Assembly: GCA_946902875.1 (NCBI GenBank)
Contig: OX336351.1
Coordinates: forward strand, 744,001 to 808,000
Origin: Nematopogon swammerdamellus
Lineage: Eukaryota > Arthropoda > Insecta > Lepidoptera > Adelidae
Length of the DNA stretch: 64,000 nt
Direction: 5' to 3'
Within the stretch, counting starts at the first letter, position 1, and every line of letters starts with the position of its first letter. The translations under genes and the position numbers were made by a program. The notes under the pieces were generated by a model. It had not been told where the DNA came from and made no database searches. It was given only the letters and a program-made list of their open reading frames with translations. Positions 24,401-33,227 of this stretch are shown piece by piece.

Positions 24401-26503
24401 CAAGAGACGCGTAAAAAGGCATCTGTCACGCCGGCACGACATTCGCAGCCCCCGTTCTAAAACGAATGCTTTTGGGCGTCGTCGGCTCAACAACCCATGC
24501 TGACGGCGCCAAGTGTCTCGCGTATGAATAAAAAAAAAAATAAAAAAAAAAATGTCAGTAGTACTGAGGTATCGGCGAGACAGACAGATGCCCCGGACAT
24601 TGGTATTTAGTACTAATGTGGCGTCAGAAAGTTTTACAAATTTTACAGAATGACAATTCGGTCCCGCATGAGCCCCTTGAAAGCGAGAGGGTGTAAAAAG
24701 AGTCAGGGCCCATGCAGGCCCCTCTGAACGTTATCGGTTAAATTGTAAGTGTTAACCAAAGTGACTATGTGATGTACCCAAATAACATTTTTGTTTATTA
24801 CCTGTATTCGCACAGAGCACGTGGCAGCGAAGTTATACGGTTCGATGGGGCTGAAGTCTATGTAGTCTATAGCTCCAAGCTCTTTCACGAGCACAGGCGA
24901 CTGCAAACGCACAAGATAAAGTCTTAAAACCTATACTACAGGCTCTCCTGAAATTTAGGTATAGTCTGTTTTTTTGGAAGACGGAGTAAAGTGACGTTTG
25001 GAGTGTTGCCAGTTTATGGAAAATTTTAAATAGGCATGTAGTTGCTATCGATACTTTTATCGATTGATTAATTAATGAAATGCTGTAAACTCTAATACTT
25101 ACCTAATTGTGGATTTAATTGACAACATATTAAGCTAAATCTTGCTAGAAAAATGTTAAGTTTAAGGCAGCGCCACAGGTAGCGCATAATATGTGTGAAG
25201 GTGTGTCGTGTCGTGTTCGTGTCGTGTAAAAGTCGATACTATTTTCATCGACTACAATCCCTAGTGGTGCAAAGCGTGCAACACTCTAATATCAGTCAAA
25301 CGTCACTTTACTCCGTCTTCCAAAAAAACAGACTATACCTACCTAGCAACAATTATTGTCGTCTTCAATGTTAAAAAGACTAGACAAAATGCTGCATATA
25401 GTTTGCTTTGATCACTTTCCTGAAAAAGCTAGTTTCCAATTGTAAGATGCTGGATATTAATAACAGCAAGAGATTCTTAGGACTGTTTTGCGACGCGCCA
25501 TGCCGCCCGCACCGCTGCCATGTAGTGCGGTTCACATTTAATAGCAGAGTGGTAGGGTTTATCCCACCTGGGTTCGTACCACCACAGTGAATGAAATGTC
25601 GGTCGAAACGGCTATGTAAATTCGTGTTTTCCGTCCAGTTCAGTGTAGTCGACATGAAATGAAGGGAAGCACTGACATGGCACCTAGTTCACCCGGTGTT
25701 ATGGGCTGACATCACGGATGTTGTAGGTGATGTAGCCAATCGTGCCAGTTTCCATTAAAAAAAAAGTGTCATAGACAACATACATAGTGTGTCGCTGAGG
25801 TTAACTGCGCAGAAATTGTGCAACCAATCTCAGTAGTCTTGGGTCTTTGAAGACAGGCGTGAATGGGCACCTGTCACGTCGGTATGGATTCGCTGCCCCC
25901 GCATGCGACCGAATGTCCATGGGCGTCGCTAGACACCTTATGAGTGGCTCGGCGCCACATGTCACACTTACCTACTATAAAAAAAAATCTCCTATCAAAC
26001 TGACGGCCCTCCCGCAGTGCACAGCGGGATGCCGTCGCCGCTTAAGAGCACGCCGCAGTAGCGAGCGGCAGCAAAATAATAAAATGTGTTTGAATTCACC
26101 GCTGCTGCTCAAAAATCCGGCCGTCCCGCTAGCGGCCTTGTGGCATCCGACGAGCATTGTCGGGTTTTCGTTGCAATGCCACCCACATCCAAAGTACCAA
26201 CTACTGAGCCACCTTATAAAGTTATGTGACGCGAGGTATTTAATTTTCTTTGCAACACAGAAGAACTTTGGTAGGTTAAACTAACCATACATTTGGTATG
26301 AAACCAACTACAAAACGTTTACCATCACATGTTAAAATTTTGTCCAAATGCTGAAATTTTACGCTTGTACAAGGGACACAGTACAAACATTCCCTTACGC
26401 CAAGTTTCTTCCAGTGTAGAGCATCGTCCGTCAGTACGGTCGCCGGCTTCTGGTACTGCGCACGGTTCGTCCGCTTAAACGGGAATGGACGTTGCGCCGC
26501 CAT
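12440..26503 (-). CDS. UTP15: U3 snoRNA-associated protein 15 homolog (SSU processome, t-UTP/UTP-A complex)
   Basis: Nucleolar WD40 protein of the UTP-A complex, which binds nascent pre-rRNA and is needed for 18S processing. Four exons, all phase 0: 26503-26399 (35 codons, MAAQRPFPFKRTNR...LHWKKLG), 24900-24802 (SPVLVKELGAIDYIDFSPIE), 14650-14468 (DGRLLVAGGEERAVKLFD) and 13627-12440. Total 524 residues against 518 in human. The propeller contains the expected blades: VVSFSDDKSVCVWDI, DIVLSGGYDNLLKLYD, PSGGIFISGGGTEIKVWD and LLSSSLDRHVKVYD. The C-terminal UTP15_C region starts about YDACLRKMEFAKALEVVL and includes KTPEVTIALMQELLRRGVL. Kozak context is strong (A at -3, G at +4). The middle intron (14651-24801) is 10.15 kb and holds LINEs, satellite and SINEs; splice sites are intact. 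Confidence 0.95.
13775..14092 (+). mobile_element. SINE family B, 5'-truncated, in UTP15 intron 3
   Basis: Carries the shared core AACTGTAGGCCCTTTCCCTT and the family B tail (CTAGTTCAGTATAGCCAGCAA, CTCGGAGGTGATATTGG, GGATTACATAAAAAAAA). The tRNA-like head is missing. The first 70 bases include a local triplication of AAGCAGCATT. Confidence 0.75.
14105..14402 (+). mobile_element. SINE family A, 5'-truncated, in UTP15 intron 3
   Basis: Body and tail of family A: GGTTCGGATTCC, CCCTTCCCTTCTTACC, TAGGTGGTAGGGTTTA, GTTGGTACCACCACACTGAA, GGTCGAAACGGCTATGTAAA, ending TGATGTAGACAACCGTGTC and an A-rich tail. The tRNA/5S head is lost. Only about 10 bases separate it from the preceding family B copy and it ends 66 bases from a coding exon. 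Confidence 0.8.
14680..14880 (-). repeat. LINE 3' tail (reverse orientation)
   Basis: Begins with a TTTATTTATTTATA run (a reversed A-rich tail), followed by a short sequence containing GTATTATAGGGGGCAGGTAA. A related arrangement is at 58810-59060 (CGTATTATAGGTGGCG). No coding frame remains. Confidence 0.45.
14952..15243. mobile_element. Non-autonomous DNA transposon (MITE) with perfect 8-bp target duplication
   Basis: The ends are inverted repeats (left CACAGAGCATCAAAT, right ATTTGATGCTCTGTG) extending imperfectly for about 55 bases through CTAGAGGCGCCCT. The element is bracketed by GTATAGAT at 14944-14951 and 15244-15251. An 8-bp duplication fits hAT- or P-type integration. The interior has a (TG)n run and no ORF. 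It lies in UTP15 intron 2. Confidence 0.85.
15252..16784. other. UTP15 intron sequence without recognised genes
   Basis: AT-rich, no conserved coding frame. It contains TTAACCTTTAATCCC at about 15388, which resembles a piggyBac-type TTAA end without a visible partner, and a small perfect palindrome near 15625-15645 (TTGTTTACAAACATGTAAACAA). A T-rich stretch runs at 16470-16505. Confidence 0.4.
16785..18051 (-). pseudogene. LINE RT fragment (Jockey/CR1 type), split by a SINE
   Basis: The minus strand reads GLDIAKAFDRVWHKSLLGKL (motif A), AGVPQGSVLSRTQFLLHIND (motif B), FYADDSTAHG (catalytic YADD) and KLSDHLGVLGVELSHDLNF, up to LLLYKSQIR near 17315. A SINE family B copy then intervenes, after which the protein resumes at 16902 with CLEYCSNLWDGSAKYQLAPL and DSIQRRAVRLMGNPE. 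Both ends are truncated. The frame is open from 18051 to the SINE, so this copy is not very old. Confidence 0.85.
16916..17312 (+). mobile_element. SINE family B, full length, inserted in a LINE
   Basis: The head is tRNA-like: GGTGGCCGAGTGGTTTGAGC (A-box region) and GAGGTTCGAATCC (B box), as in Leu/Ser-type tRNAs. The shared SINE core follows (GTAAAACTGTAGGTCCCTTC), then the family B tail ending CATATCGGATTACATAAA and an A-rich stretch. The interrupted LINE gives independent proof of its borders. Confidence 0.88.
18052..18719 (+). pseudogene. LINE RT C-terminal fragment with tail
   Basis: Plus-strand peptides VNFNVAKTQACAFSTKADPF, LGVLGMEVSRDVGF, LDSIQRRAIRLIGD, HRRIVGSFSLFYRYYYGRC and [20 protein letters not shown] mark the thumb and C-terminal region of the same broad LINE type as 16.8-18.05 kb and 56.6-57.8 kb. 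A frame break lies near 18250. It ends with AACAATAAAAAA at the satellite border and is head-to-head with the preceding minus-strand fragment. Confidence 0.85.
18720..20030. repeat. Satellite array, about 302-bp unit (first array, about 4.4 copies)
   Basis: The landmark CCGCTCAAATGATTTCG recurs at 18729, 19021, 19323, 19627 and 19930, giving spacings of 292, 302, 304 and 303. Each unit runs through GACGCTTCCG, AATCCAAAGTTGTCAAAC, a CCTAA-rich piece and GGACCATTATTATAGACTCC. All units except the first carry three tandem CCTAA (TTAGG-type) repeats. Units look roughly 90% or more alike by eye. Confidence 0.95.
20031..20752. repeat. Interspersed block B1 of the higher-order satellite
   Basis: A 722-bp block starting TACATTTCGGATCGAAG, with GTTGCTCACACAATTTAGTC and ATATTCGGATAGATATCGGG, a C-rich run, then about 430 bases dense in CTGTCAAA/TGACA motifs, ending CGTTACGTTACAGTTACA. 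It recurs at 21661-22409. Confidence 0.92.
20753..21660. repeat. Satellite array, about 302-bp unit (second array, 3 copies)
   Basis: The same unit as 18720-20030. The landmark is at 20966, 21269 and 21560, the last interval being 12 bases short because AGAGCTACAAAC is missing. Each unit again has three CCTAA repeats. Confidence 0.95.
21661..22409. repeat. Interspersed block B2 of the higher-order satellite
   Basis: Second copy of B1, 1,630 bases downstream. It differs mainly by longer C runs (near 21831-21843 and 22211-22230) and a small insertion near 21700. The open frames within both blocks are by-products of the repeated CTGTCAAA motif. Confidence 0.92.
22440..22795 (-). mobile_element. 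Chimeric SINE (family A tail, alternative head)
   Basis: Read on the minus strand, it has a head with GGTACTTTAAAAGAATAGCC, CACTGCATCTCTCCCCGTG and GTCGTAAAAGGCG, then the common GTAGGGTTTAACCC body and the family A tail (CACGGATGTTGTAGGTGATG). The A tail is partly duplicated at 22440-22520. The tRNA/5S head of true family A is absent. Confidence 0.75.
22796..23058 (-). mobile_element. Chimeric SINE, second tandem copy
   Basis: Immediately follows and repeats the preceding element (GGTCGAAACGGCTATGTAAA, AGTTCAGTGTAGCC..., head ending GCCCCACTGCATCTC-type). The head is slightly shortened. Two copies in tandem suggest insertion into, or duplication of, the first. Confidence 0.75.
23059..24380. 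other. UTP15 intron sequence without recognised genes
   Basis: No conserved protein is recognisable; the 23499-23885 open frame has no family features I know. Near 24038-24060 GGCGAGGAGCTAAGGGTTAA resembles a piggyBac-like terminus (TTAACCCTTAG in reverse) but no matching left end was found. Confidence 0.4.
24381..24545 (+). repeat. LINE 3'-end fragment (family D)
   Basis: CATTCAAGAGACGCGTAAAA, CTGTCACGCCGGCACGACAT, TCGCAGCCCCCG and CTTTTGGGCGTCGTCGG, then an A-rich tail. This is the last few dozen codons and 3' UTR of an RT family whose tail recurs at 25.8, 29.2, 44.2, 53.5, 55.5 and 59.4 kb (peptide signature LxGRHGIRNPR). Confidence 0.7.
24956..25341. mobile_element. MITE with 45-bp perfect terminal inverted repeats
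   Basis: Left end 24956-25000 (TAGGTATAGTCTG, then TTTTTTTGGAAGACGGAG, then TAAAGTGACGTTTG) is exactly mirrored at 25297-25341. The flanking TA could be the target duplication, as in Tc1/mariner-type insertion. No ORF. It lies in UTP15 intron 1, 55 bases from the exon 2 acceptor. Confidence 0.85.
25547..25770 (+). mobile_element. SINE family A, 5'-truncated
   Basis: GTGGTAGGGTTTATCCCACC, GTACCACCACAGTGAATGAA, GGTCGAAACGGCTATGTAAA, then GGATGTTGTAGGTGATGTAG, ending in an A run. In UTP15 intron 1. Confidence 0.8.
25835..25990 (+). repeat. LINE 3'-end fragment (family D)
   Basis: GGCACCTGTCACGTCGGTAT, GCCCCCGCATGCGACCGAAT and GTCCATGGGCGTCGCTAGAC, then an A-run after TACTATAA. Same tail family as 29.2 and 59.4 kb. 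Confidence 0.7.
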
Positions 26504-27029
26504 TGTGAAGTGGTTTTTGGGCTTACACGTGGATGATTTCCTTTATTTTATTCATTACATTCAGTGAAAGTCAAACAAATCCATGAAATGTTCTCTTCTT
26601 CTTCTTTTTTTACCTTGAACAAAACACAAGTCACAGATTACTGATAGACGTCACACGTCTATCTGTCAGTGTCACGCGCACATGGCTGTGGTGTGGCCAT
26701 TGCAGTTTTCAAAACCGCCAATGACATTTTGTGTTTGCACACAGAAATCGTTACAGATTTACCAAGTTATCTGTGAAGTGGTCAGAATTACAGGTCTGTC
26801 TCTCTCTCTCTCGTGTGTGTCAAAGGCTGTTCAATTCGAGTTCTCAGTCTCTCTGGCAACCATGCATCGATGGCAGCGCACCACTCAGTTCACAGAAGAT
26901 AACTTGGTCGGTCTGTTCTGTACGGCGTACGACACCTGAAAGCCATTGTCGTGCCTGCTGTTCCTGCGATCCTACTCCTTCGCCCGGAGCGAACCAATAG
27001 AAGCCGATATTCGCTTGGTCGGTTAAGTA

Positions 27030-27110
27030 ACTTGTTAGCTCAATGGTAAGCATGTAGGGTTTGAATTTTTTGGACCATGGGTTCGAATCCCACCAAATCT
27101 TTTTGGTTTT
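27030..27110 (+). other. tRNA-like element (degenerate)
   Basis: GTTAGCTCAATGGTAAGC resembles a tRNA D-arm/A box, and 38 bases on GGGTTCGAATCCC is a perfect T-arm/B box, followed by a TTTTT run that could stop RNA polymerase III. The acceptor stem does not pair and no good anticodon stem forms, so a tRNA pseudogene or an old SINE head is more likely than a functional tRNA. Confidence 0.45.
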
Positions 27111-27252
27111 TTTGCTTTTTTTTCTTTTTTAAGCAATGTTACGGTGTTTAAATTGTTTTAGGGTGTTTAGTTTTTTTTATAACCACCTAAGAATTATTTT
27201 CGGAAATACAAACTTGTAACAAAAACGACATGCACCGCCTCAAAATTAGGTT

Positions 27253-27309
27253 AGGGTTAATATATAGAAGATGCGTCGCTACGCGACGCATCTTCTATAT
27301 ATTAACCCT
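27253..27309. repeat. Perfect hairpin, 27-bp arms, 3-base loop
   Basis: AGGGTTAATATATAGAAG then ATGCGTCGC (27253-27279) is perfectly complementary to 27283-27309, with the loop TAC. The arm contains an AGGGTTAA end. Confidence 0.95.
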
Positions 27310-27676
27310 GGTTATTTTTTTTTAAACCACCAAAACATCATTTATTTATCACTTCAAGGAGTGGTTCCGCAGGATCGCAGGAACAGCAGGCACGACAATG
27401 GCTTTCAGGTGGCGCACCGTTCTGTACGTGTGTCCGTGTGTGGCTGCCGTATAAGTGTTTTTTTTGTTGTTTTATCCCTTTTTTGGGATAGGCAAAGGTA
27501 TTATACCATGCAGCCATGTCTGTTGTTATTCTTTAAATTATTTAGTCTTCAGTTGTTCAGTCTTCAGTTGATGTCATCCTTCTCGCACCAATGGCTAGCA
27601 ATTTTAGCTACCTAGCTGTTTTTTTTATTAGCGAAGGCAACACTAACAGCTTGAAAGCTGATGCTGCTGATGGTGA

Positions 27677-27715
27677 AAAAAAAAGTGAAATGCATGCAGC
27701 ATTTCACTTTTTTTT
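27677..27715. repeat. Perfect hairpin, 17-bp arms
   Basis: AAAAAAAAGTGAAATGC pairs with GCATTTCACTTTTTTTT around the loop ATGCA. On either strand it looks like a GC-poor stem followed by a T-run. No neighbouring gene uses it obviously. Confidence 0.9.
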
Positions 27716-28103
27716 CTCCGGAGTGCACATCTTGTTACATAGACATATAAAGGAAAACCCCCGTATATTATTTCTCTATGACTTGTTAATATTTTAATAA
27801 AAAAAATATTTTTAGCTATTTACATTCTATTTATAGACAAGGGTCTTCAGTAAGGCATATTACTTTACTCTTTGAGTAAGGCCATGTAGGTAAGGCACGC
27901 ACAATAGGTTACTCTTTCTTTGTGTAAGATATAAATAATAAAATTATACTACTAATACTACTGTTGTATTAATTTTGTATGTATGTTTAAAATTGTATAG
28001 AATTAATATAAATATGTACACTATTATTAATAAGAAAATGTGAAAATAAATACATGAAATACTACTAAACTTTGGTACTAAATGGGTACTAAAGATAATT
28101 TTT

Positions 28104-28225
28104 AGGGTTCCGTATCAGGTACGGGACCCTATTACTAAGCCTACGCCGTCTGTCTGTCCGTCCGTCCGTCTGTCCAAGGGCTGTATCTCTTGAACCGTAA
28201 TAGGTAGCCCGTTGAAATTTTCACA
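28104..28225. repeat. Dispersed repeat with GGGTTCCGTA motif and CTGTCCG run
   Basis: Contains AGGGTTCCGTATCAGGTACG, ACGCCGTCTGTCTGTCCGTC and AAGGGCTGTATCTCTTGAAC. The GGTTCCGTA motif also occurs near 37685, 37740, 40150, 50170 and 51588, so it is a scattered repeat. It lies between UTP15 and mS38. Confidence 0.6.
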
Positions 28226-28577
28226 AAAAATGTGTTATTATGGCCGATATAATTCAATATTCTGGGACTTCTGATTCAATCTATTCTATTTCATCAGATC
28301 TTACATACAGATCTTCTATGTATTTTTAGTTTTAAGAAAACAAAAACATTTACATTTATTTACATTTATTTTCTATACCTACATACAAGCATTAGTGCAC
28401 GAAATTATTTATAGCCTACTGCAATATTTCCCTAAACTGACTTAACTATATCTCCGTGACACAAACAAGATAATGTCAGAGCAAAGTATGAAACTAAATT
28501 ACACATCTCTCTGTTAGAATCCCTGCGCTGTCTGAGTTTTAAGACGAGACAGCATGTTAAAATGTAAACAAAAGCAC

Positions 28578-31342
28578 TTAGGCTTTGTAAACATCCGTGT
28601 GTTTGTAGTTGATCTTCTTGTCTATGCCCATCAGCTGTCGGATGATGAAGACCGGAAGACGTTTGCCTTTCCAGAACCTCGGCAGCGGTGTGTGGTTGAC
28701 CTGCGCTATTTTGTCGGCGACGTACTTCTCAGCGGAGAACTCCTCGCCAGCCTTCACGATGGCGAGAAGCTCCGCTCGGAAGGCCTTTTCTTTGCGCAGC
28801 CTTCGGCGTTGTTTGATCTGCAAAATTCAATCAAGATTCATTCTGAGTTTCACTCAAATATTCATGAAATGAAGAGGACTGACATGGCACCTAGTTCACC
28901 CGGTGTTATGGGCTGACATCACGGATATTGTAGGTGATGTAGCCAACCGTGTCAGTTTACATAAAAAAAAGTTTAATAATTTAGGTATAAGGTGTTAGTT
29001 TTACCAATTGCTAACAGAACATACGTACATACATACATACCGCACACTATATTCCGTCAAGCGGTGTAATCGCTGTTGTGCTGCAATGGCTCTGGTAAAT
29101 TACAGCACAACACCGACCACCACATTTCGCGAGTACCTATTCAGATAAGATGTCATTCAAGAGGGGCCTGAATAGGCCCCTGTCAGGCCGGCATGGCATT
29201 CGCAACCCCCGCACCGCATACGACCGAATGCCCATGGGCGTCGTTAGACACCTTATGGATGGCTCGGCAAAACATGTCGCGCTTTCAATAATAATAAAAA
29301 TAAATAGGATACGACGAGCTGAGACGCTCTCCTGTCAGCTGTTGGCTTCATAACAAATGAAAATGTCATCCAATCTCGGCGACCTGCAGCGCCAATAAAT
29401 TATTCCATTAAACTTTTTTTTTTGTCACAATTAAAAATATTTTTTTTTTGTTATAAATTATATCTAGGAAAAAACTAGGTACTTATTTTATAAATAATAA
29501 AATGTGTGTGGGGAGGGTACTTAAAAAGAATAGCCCCACTGCATCTCTCCCTGTGCATGTCATAAAAGGCGACTAAGGGACTAAGGTGCCATGCAAAAGG
29601 GCGACACCGACTCATGCAGCAGGTGGGTCTTCGTGCCTTACTTGCTGCTTGACAGTTATCTTGACCGAATACTTTGCAAAACGTGTACATCGGTGTTGTG
29701 CTGTAATTTACAAGAGTACTTGCAGCACAACACTGATTACTCTGCTCACCCTGTTTGTCGGGATGCAGCGTGTGGTATGCATGTAAAATAAAATAAACCT
29801 AAAGCAATCAATTGTTTCGTGAACGTTGAGTCTGCTGGCTAATAGCCAGTTCATATCCTGAAATTTAATACATATTCTATGTAAAACAAAATCGCTAAAT
29901 GCTATATCAAGATGTTTTGTTTAAGACGATCACAGCAAACTAAACCCGCTCGAATTTGCTTTGATTTAATTAAAAATGCTTTCACACCTGATGCCATCGA
30001 CTTCGCATCTTCTTTCTCAGTTTCCTCAACTTGTGTTTCTTCATCTTCTTCCTCCGGATCACGATCAGCCGGGCCGCTTGCACCTCGTGCTCCGATATAG
30101 CCGGCAACGACAAGTCCACTAGGCCCACATTGTCGACCAATGGAATGATGAACCGAGGATTGATCACGGGAAGCCGGCCTAACGGAAATTCCGTGATGCT
30201 CGTCGCTCTGTTCCGTTCTTGTATCTCCGTGATGCTTCTTGGGCTGAAGCTTAGCACTTTGGAGCGTAGTAAGACGTCGCTGGTTGGTTTTTCAGGAATA
30301 GTTGGATGTCTCACGCTGCCGCATTCCTTTAGATTTGTTATTATGGATTTGGAAATGTTGACGGTGCGGAGATCTGTAATGAAATAATATATTTTGTTTT
30401 AAAGACATTTGATGCAATCAGAACCTCCACAGGTTCCCTGGTTTCAGGCGTGCAATTTAAAAGACCCAAAATAGTGCAACTTGTAAGATTTCATTCTGGC
30501 CACGTTCCATTGAATATATTTAAATTCCTAATGAAAAAGAGATTCTCTAGATTGTGATCGGTGTAACAAGGAGGATAACATGTATCATTTGATGATGAAG
30601 TGTGGTCGAACGAGGAGTTACGAAGGGAATTGAAGACGTCACTTAGGGTGGACACTCAATTTATTTTTTAATATGCCTACATAAAGTGTTTGCGAGGCCA
30701 TGTGAGAGGGATTTAGTAATTGTGTTGGATTTCGTTGAGCGTTCTCTATCCCTTAGGGACCCTGGGCCCTAAGTGATAGGGAAGATGAGTACTATCGAGC
30801 TGATATTAACAATGACGTGCGCCCTCAAGTGGTCCACGCTGACGACCCATCACTTACTATCCTTGACTCCCAACTCGTCCGCTCTGACACACTAAATGGG
30901 TCGTACATTTTGCGACCATGCTATTTCAGTGAACCTTTCTTATTATAACGAGAGATAATTTTAGATAGATGGGTAAAAAATCTTTACATTGACATCAAAC
31001 ACAGCTAAAAACAAATTGCGCACCCAAACAGAAAAAAATTTTGACGTGTTGTAATTATTGCCTCCATATTTCTTGTTTTTTAGTGTTTTTATTTGTGGGA
31101 TGTATTCAAAACACTTTCATTAGTTGCGGCCTTTTAGAGACAGCATTCTTTTACCTAGACATAGGTATTATTTGTATGGGGGAATTGTAAATTTTAGCTT
31201 AGAAAAAAATGGGAGTCAAGGCGAGGAATCTAAGGTTAAAATTTGTCAAGGGAAGAGCCGACTGAAAATGTACTAGAGATTTTTATAAATATCTTTGGTA
31301 TTGGTACTTACAGCGCGCCGCTTGACCCACGGAGCCCCACAT
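28578..31342 (-). CDS. mRpS38: Small ribosomal subunit protein mS38, mitochondrial (AURKAIP1/COX24-like)
   Basis: Component of the mitochondrial small ribosomal subunit. Three exons in phase: 31342-31312 (MWGSVGQAAR), 30373-29988 and 28817-28578, giving 218 residues. The diagnostic feature is the very basic COX24/AURKAIP1 motif at residues 115-134, VIRRKKMKKHKLRKLRKKMR, split from its continuation RRRLRKEKAF by intron 2. Human AURKAIP1 has KIRRRKMNHHKYRKLVKK in the same place. The N-terminus is Arg/Ser-containing and lacks acidic residues, as expected of a mitochondrial targeting peptide. Start context is GCCGCCATG. Donor/acceptor pairs are GTAAGT/CAG and GTGTGA/CAG; the second donor is weak. 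The first exon is inferred from phase and context. Confidence 0.88.
28865..28972 (+). mobile_element. SINE family A 3' fragment in mS38 intron 2
   Basis: Only the last 100 bases remain: CTGACATGGCACCTAGTTCA, CCCGGTGTTATGGGCTGACA and GTAGGTGATGTAGCCAACCG, then an A-run. It begins just 48 bases from the exon 3 acceptor. Confidence 0.75.
29030..29148. repeat. Family C fragment
   Basis: A (CATA)n patch, then GCTGTTGTGCTGCAATGGC and ACAGCACAACACCGACCACC, the same inverted GTTGTGCTG/CAGCACAAC module as at 3945-4240 and 29690-29750. Confidence 0.55.
29149..29310 (+). repeat. LINE 3'-end fragment (family D)
   Basis: Frame reading FKRGLNRPLSGRHGIRNPR, TAYDRMPMGVVRHLMDGSAK and HVALS, then an A-rich tail. 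This is the cleanest copy of the family D C-terminus in the window. In mS38 intron 2. Confidence 0.75.
29510..29805 (+). mobile_element. SINE-like repeat (family C)
   Basis: Starts GTACTTAAAAAGAATAGCCC, CACTGCATCTCTCCCTGTGC, AAAAGGCGACTAAGGGAC (the head also seen on the chimeric SINEs), then CATGCAGCAGGTGGGTCTTC and GGTGTTGTGCTGTAATTTAC, ending GTATGCATGTAAAATAAAAT. This is the most complete copy and shows that the chimeric SINE head comes from family C. Confidence 0.65.
30470..30690 (+). pseudogene. LINE ORF2 C-terminal remnant (Cys/His motif) in mS38 intron 1
   Basis: Plus-strand peptides VRFHSGHVPLNIFKFLMKKR and CDRCNKEDNMYHLMMKCGRT resemble the cysteine motif that ends I/R1-type LINE ORF2 proteins. 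This is a different LINE group from the others here. It is degraded downstream. Confidence 0.5.
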
Positions 31343-33165
31343 GGCGGCTGCGTGGCGTGCCGTGTCCTCTTACTGGCAGTTAATATTTTCTAAATGAAAA
31401 GAAAGATAATACAAGTCGATCGAACCCTGACTAACCGAGAAGGAAAGTCTATAGCAAAGAGAAATAATATATCCATCCACTGAAACTGAACAACTGTCAA
31501 GTCAATAACAAAATATAAGGTTAGGTTTGTTTTCAATGGGAACATATTTGTTTACATTTCTTTCTCTTTCATTCATATTATAGTTACTGAAGTAGGACGA
31601 TAAATAAATAGCGGAAGAAAAGCAAAAAAACAAACCCTATCACGTTGCACAATAGGCTCAACAATCTCTTCAATGCGTACCACGCTATACGTACCGTCTT
31701 GCTGAACGGTTCACGAATTTTATTTTTATACAATCAGTACCTATAGAATATTTTTATTTAGAGTGATATTTTGATTATAACATCGAATGATTTGTCGTTA
31801 TGGCACTCAAAATTTTAAATTTGTACGAATTTCACAATGAACCAAAGTGACAGCCACAGCACAGCAGGCGCTAATGCAACGTGATTATAATGTATCCCTA
31901 TATTTTATCATACCGTAATAAGCAAACATTAATCCGCTATCTTTATTAGGTTCCAATATAATTTTAAAATGAATCATTTTCGAAAACTACCAAAGTAGAA
32001 ATTTTGCCGAAAAATGTTTTAACGCGGATTCTTAATCTATGCATCAAACTACACATTTTTAGTTTGAAAATAGGTAACCAATATAATATCTTCTTCCTTT
32101 AAGCAGAAAAAAAAACAAAAAGAATACGTTTAATATGAAAACAACCAAAGTACGTATAGAAGCAAAGCAAAGGTAGTTTAAAGTACGTGATTTAATGAAA
32201 AAAATAAATAATAGAAGACCTCAAGAAAGTTCAACAGTACATCCCTGAGAAATTCGTACATTTTTGGAACGGAATAATCCAATGGCCTGTGAGCGCAGGT
32301 GAAGAAATATACCTGAGAATTACTATTGATCATTGACATTTATAACTTGATTTAACATGTTAAAACTTGTTTGTGAAATAAAAATTTAATTCCTCTAAGA
32401 TATTGTTTTATTTTATATTTTTCATATCAGAAAATGCTATGAAATTAAAGTATGTTAATTTTGAAAATAACCAAAATATCAATACTTTTGGTTACTTTCC
32501 AAATAAATCTACTTGTTTATTTCGATAACAACCAAAGTGAAAATTTTCAAAAGGCCATAACATTAACTAACGACTACTGAATAAACTTAAAATTATATGA
32601 AAAGGATATAAATTAATATTAGTAAAATAATCAATTCTATATTGTTAATTTCAATATTAATTATATTATTAATAATTATTTTTAAAAATAAATTAACAAC
32701 AAATTTTTTTGTTGAAATAGAAATATTTTATGAACAATTTATTTTCTTTAACAACGAAAATAAATTTAACTTATTAAAATTTAATATTTTGATTCAAAAT
32801 GTTTATAGCTTTCATAAATTTTTTTTATAGGAAACGTTTTTTTCTTCTCCTGTAAAATTTGAAATTCCCTACTTTGTTAGTTTTCGAAATTAGCTATTCA
32901 AATATCTTTTTCAGTTTCGTAGGTCTGAAATGGTTCACATCGCATATTATAAACACTGCTGGACTGCCCTAATTTCGGTCGTTCGGAAAAATCATGTGAC
33001 GAAAATTATGTACTTCAGCCCTCCATAGTCGCGGCTCGCTCGTCTAATTGTTCGAATTCACGAAAGAATTAGCTGTCTGTAGTAGCCCGACTTCTACTCA
33101 GTACTCACCCAGTGATATGACGTTAGTAATATATAAGTCAATGTACTCACCCCGATACTTTTGTA
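31343..33165. other. AT-rich gene-free region upstream of mS38
   Basis: The first 200 bases are the presumed mS38 promoter. The rest is very AT-rich (especially 32390-32850) with repeated phrases like AACCAAAGT (31850-32540) and no coding similarity. The 32642 open frame is a low-complexity artefact. Confidence 0.4.
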
Positions 33166-33227
33166 AGGTACCTATCGGCCAGCACTGAGCGGTACTGTGG
33201 CATACTGTGGTGTGGTAGATAGAGTTG

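Larger units (their letters stand above)
26933..27411. repeat. Inverted repeat with 41-bp perfect arms
   Basis: The arm CACCTGAAAGCCATTGTCGT, continuing GCCTGCTGTTCCTGCGATCCT, at 26933-26973 is exactly mirrored at 27371-27411. The 397 bases between include the tRNA-like element and a long perfect hairpin. The arms are oppositely oriented copies of one short repeat; outside them the similarity decays at once. Confidence 0.9.

Noticed and set aside
28554..28916. Plus-strand ORFs over the mS38 exon 3
   Set aside because: They are antisense shadows of the minus-strand mS38 coding exon.
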